Source of the DNA: Litoribacter populi
Lineage (GTDB): Bacteria > Bacteroidota > Bacteroidia > Cytophagales > Cyclobacteriaceae
Assembly: GCF_007483685.1 (NCBI RefSeq)
Contig: NZ_VMKN01000001.1
Span: 3,455,440 to 3,519,439, forward strand
Reading direction: 5' to 3'
DNA length: 64,000 nt
The translations under genes were made by a program, and so were the position numbers. Positions 25,915 to 34,747 of this stretch are shown in pieces; within the stretch, counting starts at the first letter, position 1; each line of letters begins with the position of its first letter. The notes under the pieces were generated by a model. It ran no database searches. It was not told the DNA's origin and saw only the letters and a program-made list of their open reading frames with translations.

Positions 25915-27510
25915 CTACCCCCCTTCTGCAAACCGCATCTCAGTATTATCCACCTTAATTTTAGTCACGAAGAACACATGTCGGGTGGATTCACGGCCGC
26001 TTTCGGTCTGGTATCTGATTTTTTGAGTTCCAGAAAGCAAGTAGTAATTGTCGTACCACCACATCAATGAAAGTGAATGTTCTGGAGTCTCGCGAATCCT
26101 TTCATTTTCGTCCAAAAGTTCAATTTCAAACTTTTCGTTTTCCATTATCACATCCCCGTCTCTGATATGGCTAAGGACCAAATCTGTTTTGTTCAAATAG
26201 AGATAATAAAGATCTTGACCATCAAAACTGACTTGCCCAAATTTATTATCTGACTCACTGATCTTGTTACCGAGGGGAAGTGAGTTTTCCCATAAAAGCT
26301 TCCCTTGTGAATCCACAAACATAAACTGGGCGGCCATATATTTGAACTGAAAATAAACAGGACGGCCAAAGCCCCCTGTAGTCATTCCTGTACCCAATGG
26401 AGGATACATACGCTGATGCTGGTTATGGTAGGCTTCAGAACCAGGATAGAAGTTTCTGTTCTGCATGTATCTGCTAGATGAGGGAGAAAAATAATCATTG
26501 TAGATTAGATATCCATCATCAATTGCCATGACCTCCCTGGTGGCTAAAACATTTGGAATGGTAATGCTCTTTTCCCGTTCGATTGCCCTTTCCACACTTC
26601 TGTTTTTCCTTTTCCGTGCCCGCTCAGGAAGGTAATTATAGAAGTTCGGAAAGTCCTCCATGTTGTAATAATGGTTGTAATACTCTCCAAACTCATTGAT
26701 ATTGGCAAAATAGATACCTTGAAACGCGTCTCTTTTGCGAAGACCATAAGGACCAAACATTGCCTGTCTGTAAGCGTTTGGCTCAGTAAGTACAGCCTCC
26801 AAAATCTCGAACTTAGGATCATCAAGTTTGTCAATTTTCACCTCTCTAAGTTTCTGTCCATCCAAATCAAATGTCAGCACTGAAATGAGCTTATTTTTAT
26901 ACATATCCCGCCGGCTCATTACCACATCAAATACCTCGAATTCAGATTGCTTTTGGAGTTGTATTATTTTAGCATCATTAGAATAGATGCCTTGTAGAGT
27001 AAATACACTTTCCTCTTCAATGTCAAAAACCTGTACCACCGGACGGGACTCCAAAAGCCCCATCATAATCGCTCTTTGATCCAGCACTTGGAAATCCTGG
27101 AGGTCTATCTGCAAGGTATTACCTACATCAAACTTATCGAGTGCGGAGTTTTCTAAGTTAATGCGGAAGATTTTTCTTTCTTTACCAATATTACTCCTGC
27201 CAATCAGCAGATATAAATATTCCTCCTCAAAATCATATGCTATCAAGTCATGATAATCTGGCAACTCCACTTCACGCAGTTCCTCTTTCTGTAAGTTGGA
27301 GGACCCCAAGAAATATTGAAATTTACGTTTGAGTACCAGTCCACGATCACCTTGCACCCTGAAGCCCAAAACACCACTCCCATAAGGAAAAATCATGAAA
27401 TTCTCCTCGCTCTGTTTGGTTTCTATTTCCAACCGCTCTATAAATTGAACTTGGGAGAAGCCTTCAAATGATATAAAAAATAAAATTACTACTGAAAATA
27501 AGCTTTTCAT
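25915..27510 (-). CDS. Exported protein of unknown function
   Basis: 531 residues with a signal peptide ending FEGFSQ. The rest is rich in short beta strands and aromatic residues, with no transmembrane helix and no motif that I recognise; repeated patterns such as YLYLLIGRSNIGKERKIFRINLE suggest a beta-propeller-like fold (weak inference). A Tyr/Asn/Pro-rich segment around residues 330-370 looks disordered. Its start overlaps the stop of the EVE-domain gene by four bases, so the two are cotranscribed. Confidence 0.6.
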   Translation of the reverse strand: MKSLFSVVILFFISFEGFSQVQFIERLEIETKQSEENFMIFPYGSGVLGFRVQGDRGLVLKRKFQYFLGSSNLQKEELREVELPDYHDLIAYDFEEEYLYLLIGRSNIGKERKIFRINLENSALDKFDVGNTLQIDLQDFQVLDQRAIMMGLLESRPVVQVFDIEEESVFTLQGIYSNDAKIIQLQKQSEFEVFDVVMSRRDMYKNKLISVLTFDLDGQKLREVKIDKLDDPKFEILEAVLTEPNAYRQAMFGPYGLRKRDAFQGIYFANINEFGEYYNHYYNMEDFPNFYNYLPERARKRKNRSVERAIEREKSITIPNVLATREVMAIDDGYLIYNDYFSPSSSRYMQNRNFYPGSEAYHNQHQRMYPPLGTGMTTGGFGRPVYFQFKYMAAQFMFVDSQGKLLWENSLPLGNKISESDNKFGQVSFDGQDLYYLYLNKTDLVLSHIRDGDVIMENEKFEIELLDENERIRETPEHSLSLMWWYDNYYLLSGTQKIRYQTESGRESTRHVFFVTKIKVDNTEMRFAEGG

Positions 27511-27917
27511 TTTTCCCCTAATTGTAAAATGTACTCAAATTCACCGGCTGTCAACCCCATCACTGATAAGCGGGATTGCTTGAGCAAAAGCATCTCGGAC
27601 AATTCCGCCTGACTTTTAATCTCCTGAAGTGAAACCGCTCTATCCAACTTTCTCTCCGCAGCAAGTTTCACGGCGACCCAACCCTTTTCCTCCTTATCCG
27701 CAGGATCAGAAAAAGCTGCTTTACTAACTTTTGCCACACCTACCACTTCTCTATGCTTTCCACTGTGATACACCAAAACCGCATCACCCTCTTGCATCTC
27801 CTTCAGAAAATTCCTGGCCTGGTAATTCCTGACGCCATCCCATATATCTTCTTTTCTCGACTCGAGATCATCCCAACCATAAGTTTCGGGCTCTGTCTTC
27901 ACCAGCCAATATTTCAT
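27507..27917 (-). CDS. EVE domain protein
   Basis: 136 residues. MKYWLVKTEPETYGWDDL, WDGVRNYQARNFLKEM and GDAVLVYHSG are the conserved blocks of the EVE (thymocyte nuclear protein 1-like) domain, a PUA-like fold thought to bind modified bases in DNA or RNA. It is a complete single-domain protein of usual length. It is transcribed ahead of an exported protein of unknown function, with a four-base overlap. Cytoplasmic; precise target unknown. Confidence 0.92.
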   Translation of the reverse strand: MKYWLVKTEPETYGWDDLESRKEDIWDGVRNYQARNFLKEMQEGDAVLVYHSGKHREVVGVAKVSKAAFSDPADKEEKGWVAVKLAAERKLDRAVSLQEIKSQAELSEMLLLKQSRLSVMGLTAGEFEYILQLGEK

Positions 27918-28020
27918 TCCTATATTTTTTGCTTCTAGCTATTAAGATACGTCTTAGGATTTTAATTTGAAACATTTATTGTGGACATTTGCCTTATCCT
28001 TCAAAGAAACCCACTTAAAA

Positions 28021-29727
28021 TTGGACAACAAGAGCATTATCAAAAAACTGAAGTTGACCATTCAGTTAATGGAACTTCACGAAGAAAACCCATTCAAAAT
28101 CAGAAGTTACCAGTCGGCCGTCATTACCATTGATAGAGGAGAAATTAGTCTAATGGAAATGAACCCCGAAGAACTTCAAAAAATCAATGGTATCGGCAAG
28201 AGCATCGCCGAAGTCATTCGATCTATTATCGAGACCGGTTCTTTTCCCTATTTGGAGGAAATGTTGTCCAACACCCCCGAGGGGCTTTTGGAGGTAATGC
28301 AACTCAAAGGTCTAGGCCCTAAAAAGATCAAGACCCTTTGGAAAGAACTTGGCATCACCTCCACCCACGAACTGATGGAAGCATGCCAATCCGGCCAAGT
28401 AGCAGATTTAAAGGGGTTTGGAAAAAAGACTCAAGACACCATTATCGCAGCTTTGGAATTTCAGGCGTCCAATCTGGGAAAATACCTTTATGCGGAAATC
28501 GAAGAATTGGCTTTTCAACTTGATGGAAACCTTAAGGAAGTTTTTGGAGAAAACAATGTGGTGCGAGTTGGAGATTTTGCAAGAAACCTGGAGATCATTT
28601 CCAATCTTGAGTGGTTGATCAAAACTGAAAACAGGTCTGAAGCGAACACAAAATTGAATGAGTTTGAAGGCTTGACCCAAAACTATAGACTCTCCTCCCC
28701 TTTCACCTGGAATGGTCATCTCAATGATCCCGAAATTGCACTTACTTTCAGGCTGTATCCTGAGGAGATGTTTGTAAATGAATTTTTGATAAGAACTTCC
28801 AGTCCAGAACACCTTAATTTTCCGGCAAACGATGGGCAAACAATGGCCCATATTTATAGGAAGAAAGCATATACCTCTCCGGAGGAAGCCTATGAAGAAG
28901 CAGGTATGCAATATATCCCTACCGAGCTAAGAGAAGGTTACTTTGAAGTGGAAGCCGCCAAGGAGCATAAGCTTCCGAAGTTGGTAGAAAACGAAGACCT
29001 AAAAGGCATTCTGCACAACCACAGCACTTACAGTGACGGAAAACATTCCCTTCGAGAAATGGCTGAGCAATGCAGGGACCTCGGATATGAATACCTGGGA
29101 ATCTCCGACCATAGCCAAACGGCAGTTTATGCAGGGGGATTGGACGTTGCCAAAATTGAAAGACAGCATCAGGAAATCGAAGAGCTTAACAAAGAACTTG
29201 CACCATTTAAGATTTTCAAAGGAATTGAAAGTGACATTTTAGGAGATGGAAGCTTAGATTACCCGGATGAAGTTTTGGCGAAATTTGACTTCATAGTCTC
29301 ATCAATCCATAGTGTGCTAAACATGGACACCCAAAAAGCTACGGCCCGACTGCTTCGAGCGATTCAAAATCCATATACGACAATATTAGGACATCCGACT
29401 GGAAGACTTTTACTTAGAAGGGACGGTTATCCAATCGATCACAAAACCATAATCGATGCTTGTGCCAAGCATAATGTGGCTATTGAAATAAATGCAAATC
29501 CTTGGAGGCTCGACTTGGACTGGAGATGGGTTCATTATGCTTTGACTCAAAATGTGATGATCGCTATCAATCCAGATTCCCATGATAAAAACACCTACAA
29601 TCATATGCACTACGGTGTTTTGGTAGGAAGAAAAGGCGGGTTATCCAAGGATATGACCTTGAATGCCCTCGATAAAAATGAAATGGAAGTCTACTTTGAG
29701 AAAAGGAAAGCTACAATCAAAAAGTAA
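28021..29727 (+). CDS. polX: PolX-like protein: HhH, degenerate polymerase domain, PHP domain
   Basis: About 568 residues from the TTG at 28021 (in-frame TTG at 27967 would add 18 residues). Order: helix-hairpin-helix region (INGIGKSIAEVI, LKGLGPKKIKTLW, LKGFGKKTQDTI), a pol-beta-like domain, then a PHP domain. The PHP metal ligands are present: HNHSTYSD, SDHSQ, GIESDI, SIHS, GHPTGR and NPDSH, fitting 3'-5' exonuclease or phosphoesterase activity. In contrast, the polymerase motif usually written GS-(x)n-GDLD reads GDFARNLEIISNLEW, and the third catalytic Asp is replaced (LTFRLY). A DNA polymerase function is therefore doubtful; repair-linked nuclease is more likely. Confidence 0.82.
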   Translation: MDNKSIIKKLKLTIQLMELHEENPFKIRSYQSAVITIDRGEISLMEMNPEELQKINGIGKSIAEVIRSIIETGSFPYLEEMLSNTPEGLLEVMQLKGLGPKKIKTLWKELGITSTHELMEACQSGQVADLKGFGKKTQDTIIAALEFQASNLGKYLYAEIEELAFQLDGNLKEVFGENNVVRVGDFARNLEIISNLEWLIKTENRSEANTKLNEFEGLTQNYRLSSPFTWNGHLNDPEIALTFRLYPEEMFVNEFLIRTSSPEHLNFPANDGQTMAHIYRKKAYTSPEEAYEEAGMQYIPTELREGYFEVEAAKEHKLPKLVENEDLKGILHNHSTYSDGKHSLREMAEQCRDLGYEYLGISDHSQTAVYAGGLDVAKIERQHQEIEELNKELAPFKIFKGIESDILGDGSLDYPDEVLAKFDFIVSSIHSVLNMDTQKATARLLRAIQNPYTTILGHPTGRLLLRRDGYPIDHKTIIDACAKHNVAIEINANPWRLDLDWRWVHYALTQNVMIAINPDSHDKNTYNHMHYGVLVGRKGGLSKDMTLNALDKNEMEVYFEKRKATIKK

Positions 29728-29747
29728 ATCACTCAATCCAAGATTTG

Positions 29748-30038
29748 ATGAAGTATTTCGATAAAGATGAAAACCTGCTTTTAAAGCGGTCCTTTGCTGT
29801 TGGCCTTGCCGGGATTATCCTATGCCTAGTGCCTTTGTACCAAAATTACAGCCCTTTTGCGGCAAATAATATTATCAACATCGTCCATGGAGTGGGGCTT
29901 GCTGCCCAAATGTTTGCCTTGAGCATCGCTGTTTTGGTGCTTCGCAAAAGAAAAATTGCGCCTACTATAAAAGAAAAAGCTCAAAAAATGACGTTGATTT
30001 TAACTGTGGCCATTATGTTTTTTATCCTGGCTGTTTAA
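29748..30038 (+). CDS. Small membrane protein of unknown function
   Basis: 96 residues from the ATG at 29748 (an in-frame TTG lies just before). Three hydrophobic helices (about 16-33, 44-63 and 77-95) separated by short charged loops, with RKRKIAPTIKEKAQK on the presumed cytoplasmic side. No family is recognised. The stop overlaps the next start as TAATG, which implies translational coupling with the YiiX-type hydrolase gene. Confidence 0.55.
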   Translation: MKYFDKDENLLLKRSFAVGLAGIILCLVPLYQNYSPFAANNIINIVHGVGLAAQMFALSIAVLVLRKRKIAPTIKEKAQKMTLILTVAIMFFILAV

Positions 30039-30682
30039 TGAAGAGACCTTTAATTATAGCTGCAATACTCATCGGATTTCTTGCAGGTTGCCAAACAGAA
30101 TATGAGTTTGCCTGGAAAGAGGGAGATATCTTGTTTCAAGACGGGGACTGCGGGGATTTCTGTGAGGCAATCCGCAAAGTTACCGATGGCTATGACGGTA
30201 GGGACTTTTCCCACAATGGTCTATTGATGCAAGAAAATGGGGATTGGTATGTCTTGGAAGCTATTTCCAAAGGCGTTTCCCAAACACCCTTGCATGAATT
30301 TCTTACCCGCCACACAAATGAAGATGGTTCACCTCGCGTAATAGTGGGGAGGGTAACCGGGGAATATCAACATCTTATTCCCACTGCGTTAAATTATGCC
30401 AGAACCCTGATAGGAAAGCCTTATGACTCCGCTTTCAACCTTCACAATGACGCTTATTATTGTTCCGAGCTTATTCACTTCGCCTTTCAAAAGGCCAATC
30501 TTGGCAACCCAATATTTGAAATCAACCCGATGACTTTCGAAGACCCTGACACTGGTGAGACTTTCGGTATCTGAGAAAGCTATTTTGAGGATTTGGGCAT
30601 CGAAATACCAGAAGGGGAGCCCGGACTGAATCCTGGTGGAATGTCGCTGGATCCTGCCCTCACAATCGTCCACGAATTCTAA
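30038..30682 (+). pseudogene. YiiX-type permuted NlpC/P60 hydrolase interrupted by an in-frame TGA
   Basis: The intact part (30038-30574, 178 residues) has a lipoprotein signal (FLAGC), EGDILFQDG at its start, the histidine in DFSHNGLLMQ and the cysteine in YYCSELIHFAF, as in YiiX/YebB-like permuted papain-fold hydrolases that act on lipids, amides or peptides. At 30572-30574 a TGA interrupts the frame, yet the same frame stays open for 35 more codons to a TAA at 30680-30682 and encodes ESYFEDLGIEIPEGEPGLNP, the usual C-terminal tail of this family. A Trp codon (TGG) has probably become TGA. The catalytic residues lie before the stop, so a truncated enzyme may still work. Confidence 0.75.
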
Positions 30683-30770
30683 ACCACCTTTAGGCAGGTA
30701 GGTTATTGATATTTTAACAAATTTTGTATCGTTTTTGCATAGTTACTGATTTAAACCAATTTCAGTAATT

Positions 30771-31622
30771 ATGAGATTAAACTTAAAAATGCTAGCCATG
30801 GTCATCATGGCGTTTGCCAGTTCAAAATTGATGGCTCAGGATACCTATCTCCAAATTGGGGGTGGTTTTGCACTTCCCACCTCCAGTAGCGCAATCGGTG
30901 ATATCACTACCCTTGGGCCTGATGGTGTCCCCACAAGTATTGAAGCTGTAAACAACAAATTGGGGGGAGGAATACCCATTACGGTTAGAGCTGGCTATAT
31001 GATCACTCCTAACGTAGGTGCAGATATCGGCTTGAATTATTTAATCGGCAATAAAGTCCCGATTTCTGAATTCAGAGTAGGCGGTGATGTCCTGGCCGTA
31101 TCCGGGCATACCAGGCAGGCTCGAATTAACCCTGCTATCGTATTTTCCACAGGTAGCGACCAAATTTTAAGCGCCTATTCGAGGTTAGGACTAGTACTGC
31201 CAGTAGGTGGAGTGACATCTTTAGAATATCGAGTTCCTGCTTCATTATCCACTAGCGGTAATTCTGTATTAGAAGTGGAAGAAGTCAGAGGACAGTTCAC
31301 AGTTGGCTTCTCTGGAACTTTGGGTGCTGAATATGAGGTTTACGACCGTTTGAAAATATTTGGGGAACTTGAAGCCATTCACTTAGCCGTACCAAGACGA
31401 GTTTCCGAAACGGTGACCTTTAGAGTGGGAGGTCAAGACGGTTTAGATGCATTGCCTACTTACTCAAGAGAAACGAATTATGTAACTGAATTGACCCCCT
31501 CTAGCAACAATGCTGAATTTAACCCAAATGTCGACCAAAATCGTCCAATGGATGAGTTGGTAACTACCACATTCTTCAATAGCATCGGAATGAATGTTGG
31601 GCTGAGGTACCGCTTATTTTAA
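30771..31622 (+). CDS. Outer-membrane beta-barrel protein
   Basis: 283 residues with a signal peptide ending KLMAQ. The mature part alternates hydrophobic and polar residues in strands and contains VRAGYMITPNVGADIGLNYL, LSAYSRLGLVLPVGG and the C-terminal SIGMNVGLRYRLF ending in phenylalanine, all typical of small outer-membrane barrels (OmpA/OprG-like size). No peptidoglycan-binding domain is present. A single-gene unit followed by a clear terminator. Function unknown. Confidence 0.75.
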   Translation: MRLNLKMLAMVIMAFASSKLMAQDTYLQIGGGFALPTSSSAIGDITTLGPDGVPTSIEAVNNKLGGGIPITVRAGYMITPNVGADIGLNYLIGNKVPISEFRVGGDVLAVSGHTRQARINPAIVFSTGSDQILSAYSRLGLVLPVGGVTSLEYRVPASLSTSGNSVLEVEEVRGQFTVGFSGTLGAEYEVYDRLKIFGELEAIHLAVPRRVSETVTFRVGGQDGLDALPTYSRETNYVTELTPSSNNAEFNPNVDQNRPMDELVTTTFFNSIGMNVGLRYRLF

Positions 31623-31639
31623 CCTAAATTGAATAAAAA

Positions 31640-31673
31640 AAAGGCAGGCCCCACTATAAGGTCTGCCTTTTTT
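31640..31673 (+). terminator. Terminator after the outer-membrane barrel gene
   Basis: AAAGGCAGGCC pairs with GGTCTGCCTTT (11 bp, one G-U) around a 9-base loop, followed by a T-tract. The A-rich left flank makes it usable from the other strand too. Confidence 0.8.
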
Positions 31674-31679
31674 GGGCAT

Positions 31680-31714
31680 AAAAAAAGAGCCCTGTATCAA
31701 GACTCTTTTTTTTT
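31680..31714 (-). terminator. Terminator of the cold-shock gene
   Basis: On the minus strand AAAGAGTC pairs with GGCTCTTT around a 9-base loop and ends in a run of Ts. It follows the cold-shock gene stop by about 17 bases. Confidence 0.65.
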
Positions 31715-31730
31715 CCTAATGCTCAAAAAA

Positions 31731-31922
31731 TCAGACTTTTTTCACATTGATGGCATTAGGCCCTTTTTTACCTTCCTTAAGGTCAAAACAAACTTTGTCA
31801 TTCTGAGCTATCTTGTCGACCAGCCCAGTCGCGTGCACAAAAATGTCACTTTGAGATTGGTCATCAATGATAAAACCGAACCCCTTTGAATCGTTGTAAA
31901 ATTTAATTGTTCCAGTAAGCAT
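31731..31922 (-). CDS. Cold-shock protein (CspA family)
   Basis: 63 residues, a complete cold-shock domain. The RNA-binding motifs are GTIKFYNDSKGFGFI (RNP1-like) and DIFVHATGL (RNP2-like). It should bind single-stranded RNA and act as an RNA chaperone in the cytoplasm. Usual length for the family. It lies alone between two terminators and a divergent phosphatase gene; the AT-rich leader could contain temperature-responsive structure, but nothing definite is seen. Confidence 0.95.
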   Translation of the reverse strand: MLTGTIKFYNDSKGFGFIIDDQSQSDIFVHATGLVDKIAQNDKVCFDLKEGKKGPNAINVKKV

Positions 31923-32010
31923 AATGTAATTTTAAAATATGTGGTTAAATGAATAATAAATGTAAAAATTTATGTTAAATTATGCAAAAAAATATATAAG
32001 AAAAACCTTT

Positions 32011-32511
32011 ATGAAGCGACTTTTTCTTTGTAGGCACGGCAAATCCTCATGGGATAAGCCCTTTTTAGCCGATCATAAACGGCCTCTAGCGCCCCGAGGG
32101 ATTAGAAACTCAAAAGAAATGGCCTATAGATTGGCTTCAAAAAAAATTTTACCAAATTTAATTATTTCCTCTAATGCAGAACGAGCTAAGCAGACCGCAA
32201 AGATTTTTGCGGATATTTTAGGGGTTGGTAAAAACAACCTTCAACTCACTTCGGAACTATACCTAGCATCACCGACAGAAATACTCAAACATATCCGCAA
32301 AACTTCTTCATCTGTAGATACACTATTCATTTTCGGTCATAACCCCGGATTTACTGACCTGGTAGTAGAACTTGGGGAGGATTTAGAAAATTTACCTACT
32401 GCTGGTATTTTTGGTTTTACCTTCGATGTGGAAGACTGGGCTGACATAGGTAAAAAGAACGCCAAAACCTGGTTTTTCGACTTCCCGAAGAACAGACCGG
32501 ATCAGAATTGA
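32011..32511 (+). CDS. SixA-like histidine phosphatase
   Basis: 166 residues from the ATG at 32011; an upstream in-frame ATG at 31972 gives an unlikely lysine-rich extension. The RHG motif (Arg8-His9-Gly10 in LFLCRHGKSSW), the SSNAERAKQTA segment and the second catalytic histidine in FGHNPGFTDLV are those of the SixA group of the histidine phosphatase superfamily. SixA acts on phosphohistidine in phosphotransfer proteins; the substrate here is unknown. Converges with the SDR gene, overlapping by ten bases. Confidence 0.88.
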   Translation: MKRLFLCRHGKSSWDKPFLADHKRPLAPRGIRNSKEMAYRLASKKILPNLIISSNAERAKQTAKIFADILGVGKNNLQLTSELYLASPTEILKHIRKTSSSVDTLFIFGHNPGFTDLVVELGEDLENLPTAGIFGFTFDVEDWADIGKKNAKTWFFDFPKNRPDQN

Positions 32512-33230
32512 CGAACATCTTGCATTACCGATTTAAAATCATCCCGATTGTCAATTAAAAACTTCACTTTTTCAGCCACTTCCTCTGGCGTTGCAAGTTC
32601 TTTGTTTTCTTTAAAACCTTTGAATGCCTCCAGTCTGCTGAAACCATTAGGTTTAGCACTTCTAATATCCTTTTGCATACCCGTATCAATGATTCCAGGG
32701 GAAAGGGCATAGAACTTTATCTCCCACTTATTCATATCACTTTCCTCCTGTGCAATCTCCGTGTATCGGTTAACAGCTGCCTTGCTACTGGAATAACCCG
32801 ACCAACCGTCAATGTTTTTTTCTGCAGCTCCTGAGCTGATATTGACAACTGTTTTTATCGCAGGATTGTCCTTATATGATTTGACAAATTCATTCATCAA
32901 AACAGCTGGAGCAATAGTATTTATAAGATGGATTTTGGTAATGGCTTCTGCTGAAAGATCTCCAAAATGGGCAATCTCCCCTATCCATCCGGCATTGTTG
33001 ATCAAAGTTATATTCTCGAAATCTCCCTTAGGAAAGATATTAGCCAAATTGGTTTTTACTTCTTCAAAATCGGAAAGGTCAATTTTCAGGTCTGAAAAAT
33101 TGGTTGAATCATAATTGAGCCCACTTCGGGATAAACCAATAACCCTATTGTGCTTCTCACTGCAGAAGAGCTCTACCAAGGCCTTACCCAGCCCCTGACT
33201 TGAGCCTGTTACTATTACTAGGTTTTCCAT
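32502..33230 (-). CDS. Short-chain dehydrogenase/reductase
   Basis: 242 residues from the ATG at 33230; a longer reading from 33269 would run through the hslU terminator and is rejected. The NAD(P) motif TGSSQGLG (8-15), NNAGW and the catalytic YSSSK are present, as well as SPGIIDTGMQ. The overall pattern is close to the sepiapterin reductase/benzil reductase-like branch of classical SDRs. Substrate unknown. It overlaps the convergent phosphatase gene by ten bases. Confidence 0.88.
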   Translation of the reverse strand: MENLVIVTGSSQGLGKALVELFCSEKHNRVIGLSRSGLNYDSTNFSDLKIDLSDFEEVKTNLANIFPKGDFENITLINNAGWIGEIAHFGDLSAEAITKIHLINTIAPAVLMNEFVKSYKDNPAIKTVVNISSGAAEKNIDGWSGYSSSKAAVNRYTEIAQEESDMNKWEIKFYALSPGIIDTGMQKDIRSAKPNGFSRLEAFKGFKENKELATPEEVAEKVKFLIDNRDDFKSVMQDVRQF

Positions 33231-33235
33231 AATAA

Positions 33236-33261
33236 AAAAGACCTGCCCGGTAAGGGGCAGG
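33236..33261 (-). terminator. Terminator of hslU
   Basis: On the minus strand CCTGCCC and GGGCAGG form a 7-bp GC-rich stem with a 6-base loop, followed by TCTTTTTTATT. It lies between the hslU stop and the SDR start. Confidence 0.8.
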
Positions 33262-33272
33262 CATATCAATAT

Positions 33273-34670
33273 TTAAAGTATGTACTGCGATAGGTCTCGA
33301 TTCTGAACCAGTTGGCTCAACCTATCGGTAACCATATCTTTGGTAATCATAATTTTTGAATTAGCTTCAATCGTGTCGGGCACATCAAACAAGAAGTCGT
33401 TGAGCAAGTGACTCATAACGGTATGAAGCCTTCTCGCTCCAATGTTTTCCACTTCTTCGTTGATTTTGAAAGCCAATCTCGCAATCTCATCAATGGCATC
33501 ATCGGCATAGTCCAAGTAAACTTCCTCCGCCTCAAACAATGCCTTGTATTGCTTTGTAAGCGCATTTTTCGGCTCCTTAAGGATCATTTGGAAATCTTCT
33601 TGAGTCAGACTGTTAAGCTCCACTCTGATTGGAAAACGCCCTTGCAATTCGGGTATCAAATCGGATGGCTTGCTTACATGGAATGCACCTGCCGCAATGA
33701 AAAGAATATGGTCTGTATTGATCACCCCGTATTTAGTGGTCACTGCGCTACCTTCTACAATTGGCAAAAGGTCACGTTGCACTCCTTCTCGGCTCACATC
33801 TGGTCCACCACTGCCTTTTCCGCTTTTGGAGGCAATCTTATCTATCTCATCGATAAAGATAATCCCGTTGTTTTCTGCTAATTGAATAGCTTCTTCCTTG
33901 ACCTCGTCAAAATCGATCAATTTGGAGGCTTCCTCTTCCATCAGCACTTTTCTTGCCTCGGCTATCGTTAGCTTTCTTTTCTTGGTCTTCTTCGGCATCA
34001 TTCCGCTGATCATATCCTGAAGCCCAGCCATGCTGGCATCATCCATCATGCCGTTGCCGATCATTCCTACACCTACAGAAGAAGACTGTTTGACATTAAT
34101 TTCAATTTTTCTCTCCTCAAGCTCACCGTTTTTAAGCTTCTCCCTAAATCTGTCACGGGTCTTCTCATTTAACTCATTCTCTGATGCCGTCTCCGGATTA
34201 AAGTCATTATCCCCACTTGTAGATTTAGAAAAAGAAGGGCTTTTTACCGGAGGAATAAGGATGTCTAATATTATCTCCTCGACAATAACAGCAGCCTTTT
34301 CCTTTACCTCCTCATTCTTTTTGGTTTTCACCAAGTGAACAGCTTGTTCCACCACATCACGGACCATACTTTCCACATCTCGGCCAACGTAACCAACTTC
34401 GGTAAACTTTGACGCCTCCACTTTGGTAAATGGCGCATTAGCTATTTTGGCTAACCTTCGGGCGATTTCAGTCTTACCCACACCGGTCGAACCTATCATC
34501 AGAATATTGTTAGGCACAATGTCCTTCTGAAGATCAGACTTGACCATAAGTCTTCTGATTCTGTTTCTCAGGGCAATGGCCACATTCCTTTTGGCATTTT
34601 GCTGTCCAATGATATATTTATCTAATTCCGCAACAATCTGTTTTGGCGTTAAATCTTTTATCTTATCCAT
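33273..34670 (-). CDS. hslU: ATP-dependent protease ATPase subunit HslU (ClpY)
   Basis: 465 residues. LTPKQIVAELDKYIIGQQNAKRNVAIALRNRIRR is the HslU N terminus. Walker A is GSTGVGKTE, Walker B FIDEIDKIA, followed by the sensor region ELQGRFPIRVEL. The I-domain (about 110-240) is charged and rich in lysine, as usual. HslU unfolds substrates and feeds them into the HslV peptidase; hslV is not next to it here, unlike in Escherichia coli. Its neighbour lon is transcribed in the same direction 77 bases upstream. Confidence 0.95.
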   Translation of the reverse strand: MDKIKDLTPKQIVAELDKYIIGQQNAKRNVAIALRNRIRRLMVKSDLQKDIVPNNILMIGSTGVGKTEIARRLAKIANAPFTKVEASKFTEVGYVGRDVESMVRDVVEQAVHLVKTKKNEEVKEKAAVIVEEIILDILIPPVKSPSFSKSTSGDNDFNPETASENELNEKTRDRFREKLKNGELEERKIEINVKQSSSVGVGMIGNGMMDDASMAGLQDMISGMMPKKTKKRKLTIAEARKVLMEEEASKLIDFDEVKEEAIQLAENNGIIFIDEIDKIASKSGKGSGGPDVSREGVQRDLLPIVEGSAVTTKYGVINTDHILFIAAGAFHVSKPSDLIPELQGRFPIRVELNSLTQEDFQMILKEPKNALTKQYKALFEAEEVYLDYADDAIDEIARLAFKINEEVENIGARRLHTVMSHLLNDFLFDVPDTIEANSKIMITKDMVTDRLSQLVQNRDLSQYIL

Positions 34671-34747
34671 AATTTTGGGTTCAAATTTCCCCTCATTTAG
34701 AGGTTTATGTACTAAGGAACACCTTTGGGCATGCCTTATTCACTTCA

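Noticed and set aside
31629-31889. Plus-strand open frame of 86 codons
   Set aside because: It spans two terminators and lies opposite the cold-shock gene.
33231-33269. Longer start for the SDR gene
   Set aside because: The extension would be encoded by the hslU terminator, and the NAD-binding strand begins right after the later ATG.
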